Position numbers and translations under genes: made by a program. Positions 6,843 to 9,717 of a stretch of 9,717 bases of DNA are shown one piece after another (position 1 is the first letter of the stretch; each line of letters opens with the position of its first letter). The notes beneath the pieces were generated by a model, which saw only the letters and a program-made list of their open reading frames with translations, was not told the origin of the DNA and ran no database searches. This DNA comes from Desulfobulbaceae bacterium (GTDB lineage Bacteria > Desulfobacterota > Desulfobulbia > Desulfobulbales > Desulfurivibrionaceae): NCBI GenBank assembly GCA_003557565.1, contig PWOG01000018.1:1-9717 (forward strand). The letters are read 5' to 3'.

Positions 6843-7271
6843 ATGCCGAGCTATGTAGATCCTTCAAAGTGTGATGGTTGCAAGGGCGGTGATAAGACTG
6901 CCTGCATGTACATCTGTCCCAACGACCTGATGGTTCTGAACAAGGACGAGATGAAGGCGTACAACCAGGAGCCCGATGCATGCTGGGAGTGTTACTCTTG
7001 CGTCAAGATCTGTCCGCAGGGCGCCATCGCCGTCCGCGGCTACGATGACTTCGTGCCCATGGGCGGCGTTGTTCATCCCATGCGGAGTTCCGACTCCATC
7101 ATGTGGACCGTTAAGTTCCGTAACGGCAACATGAAGCGTTTCAAGTTCCCCATCCGGACCACCGCCGAGGGTGCCGCCAACGCATACACCGATGTCACCT
7201 GTGACAACCTCGACGACGAAAAGCTGGCTCTGGAGCAGGATCTGCCGGCACCGACCATGCTGGCCAAGTAA
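6843..7271 (+). CDS. aprB: Adenylylsulfate (APS) reductase, beta subunit (ferredoxin-like)
   Basis: AprB is the iron-sulfur subunit of dissimilatory APS reductase in the cytoplasm. It passes electrons through two [4Fe-4S] clusters to the FAD of AprA, supporting APS reduction to sulfite and AMP (or the reverse in sulfur oxidisers and disproportionators). The 142-residue product is of normal length. One cluster group is C10, C13, C21 and C25 (with the insertion between C13 and C21 typical of AprB), and the other is C47, C50, C53 and C57 (ACWECYSCVKICP), including W48. The middle beta-sheet region (IMWTVKFRNGNMKRFKFPI) and the extended C-terminal tail that wraps around AprA are both present. GAGGAGG (6829-6835) lies 7 nt before the ATG. 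aprA starts 74 nt after the stop, in the usual aprB-aprA order. A strong promoter lies about 270 nt upstream. Confidence 0.97.
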   Translation: MPSYVDPSKCDGCKGGDKTACMYICPNDLMVLNKDEMKAYNQEPDACWECYSCVKICPQGAIAVRGYDDFVPMGGVVHPMRSSDSIMWTVKFRNGNMKRFKFPIRTTAEGAANAYTDVTCDNLDDEKLALEQDLPAPTMLAK

Positions 7272-7345
7272 GGGCGGCAACGACCGGACTGGTAATCATC
7301 TGGTAACGAGATCCTACAGAATTATTTAAAGAAGGAGACAATATT

Positions 7346-9361
7346 ATGGCATTGCCGAACAAACCGATGGGCGAGCTGCCCGCAGTCGCCAATCCCGAAG
7401 TAGTTGAGCACGACGTCGATGTACTGATCATCGGCGGCGGTATGGCCGCTTGCGGTACCGCGTTCGAAATCAAAAAGTGGGCCCCCGCCGATCTCAAGAT
7501 CAAGCTGGTTGACAAGGCCGCGATGGAGCGCTCCGGCGCCGTTGCCCAGGGCCTTTCCGCCATCAATACCTACATCGGCGAGAACAAAATCGAAAACTAC
7601 GTAAAGATGGTCCGCAACGACCTGATGGGCGTGGTTCGTGAAGACCTGATCTACGATCTGGGTCGTCACGTAGACGAATCCGTCAAGCTCTTCGAGGAAT
7701 GGGGTCTGCCCATCTGGAAGAAGGACGAGCAGGGCGAGAACCTTCTCGGCGACAAGCCCGCCCCCACTCTGCGGGAAGGCGGCACCCCGGTACGGACCGG
7801 TAAATGGCAGATCATGATCAACGGTGAGTCCTACAAGTGCATCGTGGCCGAGCCGGCCAAGACCGCTCTGGGTGAAGAGAACATCATGGAGCGCGTGTTC
7901 ATCGTCAAGCTGATCCTGGACAAGAACAAGGAAAACCAGATCGCCGGCGCCGTTGGCTTCTCCACCCGCGAAAACAAGGTTCACGTCTTCCGTTGCAAGA
8001 CCGCGCTCTGCGCCTGCGGCGGTGCGGTAAACATCTTCCGTCCCCGGTCCACCGGTGAAGGCAAGGGCCGTGCCTGGTATCCGGTATGGAACGCCGGCAG
8101 TACCTACACCATGTGTGCTCAGGTCGGCGCCACCCTGACCATGATGGAAAACCGCTTCACCCCGGCCCGTTTCAAAGACGGTTACGGCCCGGTAGGCGCC
8201 TGGTTCCTCCTGTTCAAGGCCAAAGTACAGAACGGTCTGGGCGAGTTCTACGCCAACTCCGATGCCGCCGCCGAAGAGCTTGCCAAGTACATGCCCTACG
8301 GCAAGTCCGCAGTTACCCCCACCTGCCTGCGTAACCACCTGCTGCTCAACGAGCTCAAGGCCGGTCGCGGTCCCATTTACATGGCCACCGATGTCGCCTT
8401 GAATGCCTTCCTCGACGAGCGTCGGGAAGCCGGTATGGACGAAAAGGCGGTCAAGAAGTTCTGGAAACACCTCGAGAGTGAGGCATGGGAAGACTTCTTG
8501 GATATGTCCGTGGGCCAGGCCGGTCTCTGGGCCGGGATGAACATCGAGCCCGAAAAGGTCGGCAGCGAGATCATGCCCACCGAACCCTACATGCTGGGCA
8601 GTCACTCCGGTTGCTGCGGCATCTGGACCTCCGGTCCCGATGAAGACTGGGTGCCCACCGTGGACGGTCCCCGGAGCCATCAGTACAAGTGGGGCTACAA
8701 CCGGATGACCACCGTTGACGGTCTGTTCACCGCCGGTGACGGCGTCGGCGCCTCCGGTCACAAATTCTCCTCCGGTTCCCATGCCGAAGGCCGGATCGTG
8801 GCCAAGCAGATGGTTAAGTTCTGCCGCGACAACGCTGATTTCAAACCTGAGCTGCCCAAGAGCGCCCAGGAATATGCCGATGAAGTATACGCACCGGTTA
8901 AGCGTTATATCGAGCATGTTGGCGCCAGCACCGCAGCCAACGTCAACCCCAACTACTGCAAGCCCTCCGGCTTGATGATGCGCCTGATGAAGGCCACCGA
9001 CGAGTACGGTGGCGGCGTTGCCACCTACTACATGACCTCCGGCAAGCTGCTCAACATCTGTCTGGATCTTCTGCGGATGCTGCGTGAAGACGCCGAGCTG
9101 ATGGCCGCCGGTGACCTGCACGAGTTGATGCGGGCCTGGGAGAACTACCACCGCATCTGGTGCGTGGAAACCCATATCCGCCACATCGAGTTCCGGAAGG
9201 AATCCCGTTATCCGGGCTTCTACTACCGGTCCGACTATCCCAACCTCGATGAAGAAAACTGGAAGGCCTTCGTTAACTCCACGTTTGATCCCAAGGCTCA
9301 GGAGTGGAAGTGTGAAAAAGTTGAATGCCACAACATCGTTGAAACCGACCCCTGGGTATAA
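7346..9361 (+). CDS. aprA: Adenylylsulfate (APS) reductase, alpha subunit (flavoprotein)
   Basis: AprA is the FAD-containing catalytic subunit of dissimilatory APS reductase, a relative of fumarate reductase/succinate dehydrogenase flavoproteins. The 671-residue length is normal. The N-terminal dinucleotide fold is VDVLIIGGGMAACGTAFE (about 24-41), followed by the FAD-contacting ERSGAVAQGLSAINTY (61-76). Residues matching the substrate-site set described for the Archaeoglobus enzyme appear to be N74, E144, W244, R275 (FTPARF) and H420 in GSHSGCCGIW; these equivalences come from recalled motifs, not an alignment. The FAD-binding GLFTAGDGVGASGHKFSSGSHAEGR segment (459-483, quoted in parts) is also intact. 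AAGGAG (7332-7337) lies 8 nt before the ATG. Codon use is strongly biased toward C- and G-ending codons, as expected for an abundant protein. The gene is followed by a strong terminator and then the start of qmoA. A reverse-direction (oxidative) role cannot be excluded from sequence alone. Confidence 0.98.
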   Translation: MALPNKPMGELPAVANPEVVEHDVDVLIIGGGMAACGTAFEIKKWAPADLKIKLVDKAAMERSGAVAQGLSAINTYIGENKIENYVKMVRNDLMGVVREDLIYDLGRHVDESVKLFEEWGLPIWKKDEQGENLLGDKPAPTLREGGTPVRTGKWQIMINGESYKCIVAEPAKTALGEENIMERVFIVKLILDKNKENQIAGAVGFSTRENKVHVFRCKTALCACGGAVNIFRPRSTGEGKGRAWYPVWNAGSTYTMCAQVGATLTMMENRFTPARFKDGYGPVGAWFLLFKAKVQNGLGEFYANSDAAAEELAKYMPYGKSAVTPTCLRNHLLLNELKAGRGPIYMATDVALNAFLDERREAGMDEKAVKKFWKHLESEAWEDFLDMSVGQAGLWAGMNIEPEKVGSEIMPTEPYMLGSHSGCCGIWTSGPDEDWVPTVDGPRSHQYKWGYNRMTTVDGLFTAGDGVGASGHKFSSGSHAEGRIVAKQMVKFCRDNADFKPELPKSAQEYADEVYAPVKRYIEHVGASTAANVNPNYCKPSGLMMRLMKATDEYGGGVATYYMTSGKLLNICLDLLRMLREDAELMAAGDLHELMRAWENYHRIWCVETHIRHIEFRKESRYPGFYYRSDYPNLDEENWKAFVNSTFDPKAQEWKCEKVECHNIVETDPWV

Positions 9362-9401
9362 GACCACCGGTTTGATCCGATGACGTTTGACTTCTGAACG
9401 G

Positions 9402-9444
9402 AAAATCTCCAGGTACCGCAGTGCTCGGTACCTGGAGATTTTTT
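9402..9444 (+). terminator. Strong intrinsic terminator after aprA
   Basis: A perfect 17-bp stem pairs 9402-9418 (ending CCAGGTACCG) with 9426-9442 (starting CGGTACCTGG). It encloses a 7-nt loop, and a run of six T residues (9439-9444) overlaps the end of the stem. It lies 40 nt after the aprA stop. The A-run on the left arm makes it potentially bidirectional. It should separate most aprBA transcripts from qmoA. Confidence 0.93.
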
Positions 9445-9629
9445 CTGTGATATGCTGGAATATTCTTGCCAGCTTTGCTCACTTGGTTTATTTCCTACGG
9501 GTTAAGTCAGGCCAGCAGGTGTTATTTGCTTGAGGCGGTCGCTCCCACAAATGAGTTGCGGCCTGAGGTAAATAAAATCGAAGCCTGTGAGTACCATCTA
9601 TCTATTTTCTAAAAGAATGGAGGAGAGGC
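9445..9629. other. Intergenic leader between the aprBA terminator and qmoA
   Basis: No gene is seen here. TCAGGCC (9507-9513) pairs with GGCCTGA (9560-9566), and TTATTT (9522-9527) pairs with AAATAA (9570-9575) inside or across the same region. A small hairpin GAG(G)CG-GT-CGCTC lies near 9532-9544. A possible -10 TAAAAT (9573-9578) has no convincing -35 partner, so the qmo promoter is not located. The qmoA ribosome binding site AGGAGAGG is at 9621-9628. Confidence 0.4.
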
Positions 9630-9717
9630 ATGACAGATGAACGCAGCGCACCCTCAGGTGCTGTATTGGTCGTCGGCGGCGGGATCAGCGGCTTGACCGC
9701 TGCCCTCGAAGCCGCCG
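9630..9717 (+). CDS. qmoA: QmoA-like FAD flavoprotein of the Qmo complex (5' end only)
   Basis: Only 29 codons are present before the window ends. After a short hydrophilic lead (MTDERSAPSG), the protein enters a dinucleotide-binding fold with the fingerprint VLVVGGGISGLTAALEAA, close to the N-terminus of QmoA and HdrA-type flavoproteins. QmoABC is a membrane-associated complex that links the menaquinone pool to AprBA during sulfate reduction, and qmoA normally follows aprBA in Desulfobacterota. That context is the main reason to prefer QmoA over another HdrA-like protein. AGGAGAGG (9621-9628) precedes the ATG. The preceding aprA terminator suggests at least partly separate transcription. The catalytic and cluster-binding parts lie outside the window. 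Confidence 0.82.
   Translation, partial: MTDERSAPSGAVLVVGGGISGLTAALEAA

Noticed and set aside
7322..9367. 681-codon open frame on the minus strand opposite aprA
   Set aside because: It mirrors aprA almost exactly. Long antisense open frames are expected opposite a gene with strong C/G third-position bias. No family motif or ribosome binding site supports it.
1..9717. CRISPR array, tRNA or rRNA genes, insertion sequence or prophage genes
   Set aside because: No regularly spaced repeats, tRNA-like cloverleaf, rRNA segment, transposase or phage-type protein was seen on either strand by eye.

Overview
The window looks like chromosomal DNA of a GC-rich sulfate-reducing or sulfur-disproportionating member of the Desulfobacterota, perhaps Desulfobulbales-like. 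The main evidence is the aprB-aprA pair (dissimilatory adenylylsulfate reductase) followed by the start of a qmoA-like flavoprotein, plus FtsA/FtsZ and FtsZ-linked genes of deltaproteobacterial type. The order-level placement is inference from gene content; no phylogeny was run.

Left part, plus strand (1-5246): the 3' portion of ftsA, ftsZ, a radical SAM protein of the B12-binding-like TIGR03960 type, and a membrane-bound sensor histidine kinase. The last three are tightly packed (12-nt gap, then an 8-nt overlap) and probably form the tail of a division and cell-wall operon. The first 122 bases are a perfect 61-bp-arm palindrome. It turns ftsA back on itself and is most likely a fold-back or assembly artefact, so the ftsA 5' end cannot be trusted.

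Middle (5247-6842): a gene on the minus strand encodes a YkgJ-family cysteine-cluster protein with a charged C-terminal coiled coil. A 532-bp divergent intergenic region follows. It carries a near-consensus sigma70 promoter pointing toward aprB (TTGACA, 17 nt, TATACA), a second one pointing back toward the YkgJ-family gene (TTGACA, 17 nt, TATTTT), and about 270 nt of structured aprB leader.

Right part, plus strand (6843-9717): aprB and aprA form a two-gene operon with strong ribosome binding sites and end at a textbook intrinsic terminator (17-bp stem). A further ~185 nt leads to qmoA, which the window edge cuts after 29 codons. AprBA reduces APS to sulfite and AMP. The Qmo complex is thought to couple this reaction to the menaquinone pool.

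No clearly new multi-gene system is visible. The points most worth checking are the terminal palindrome, the structured aprBA leader, the terminator between aprA and qmoA, and the stand-alone radical SAM gene immediately behind ftsZ.
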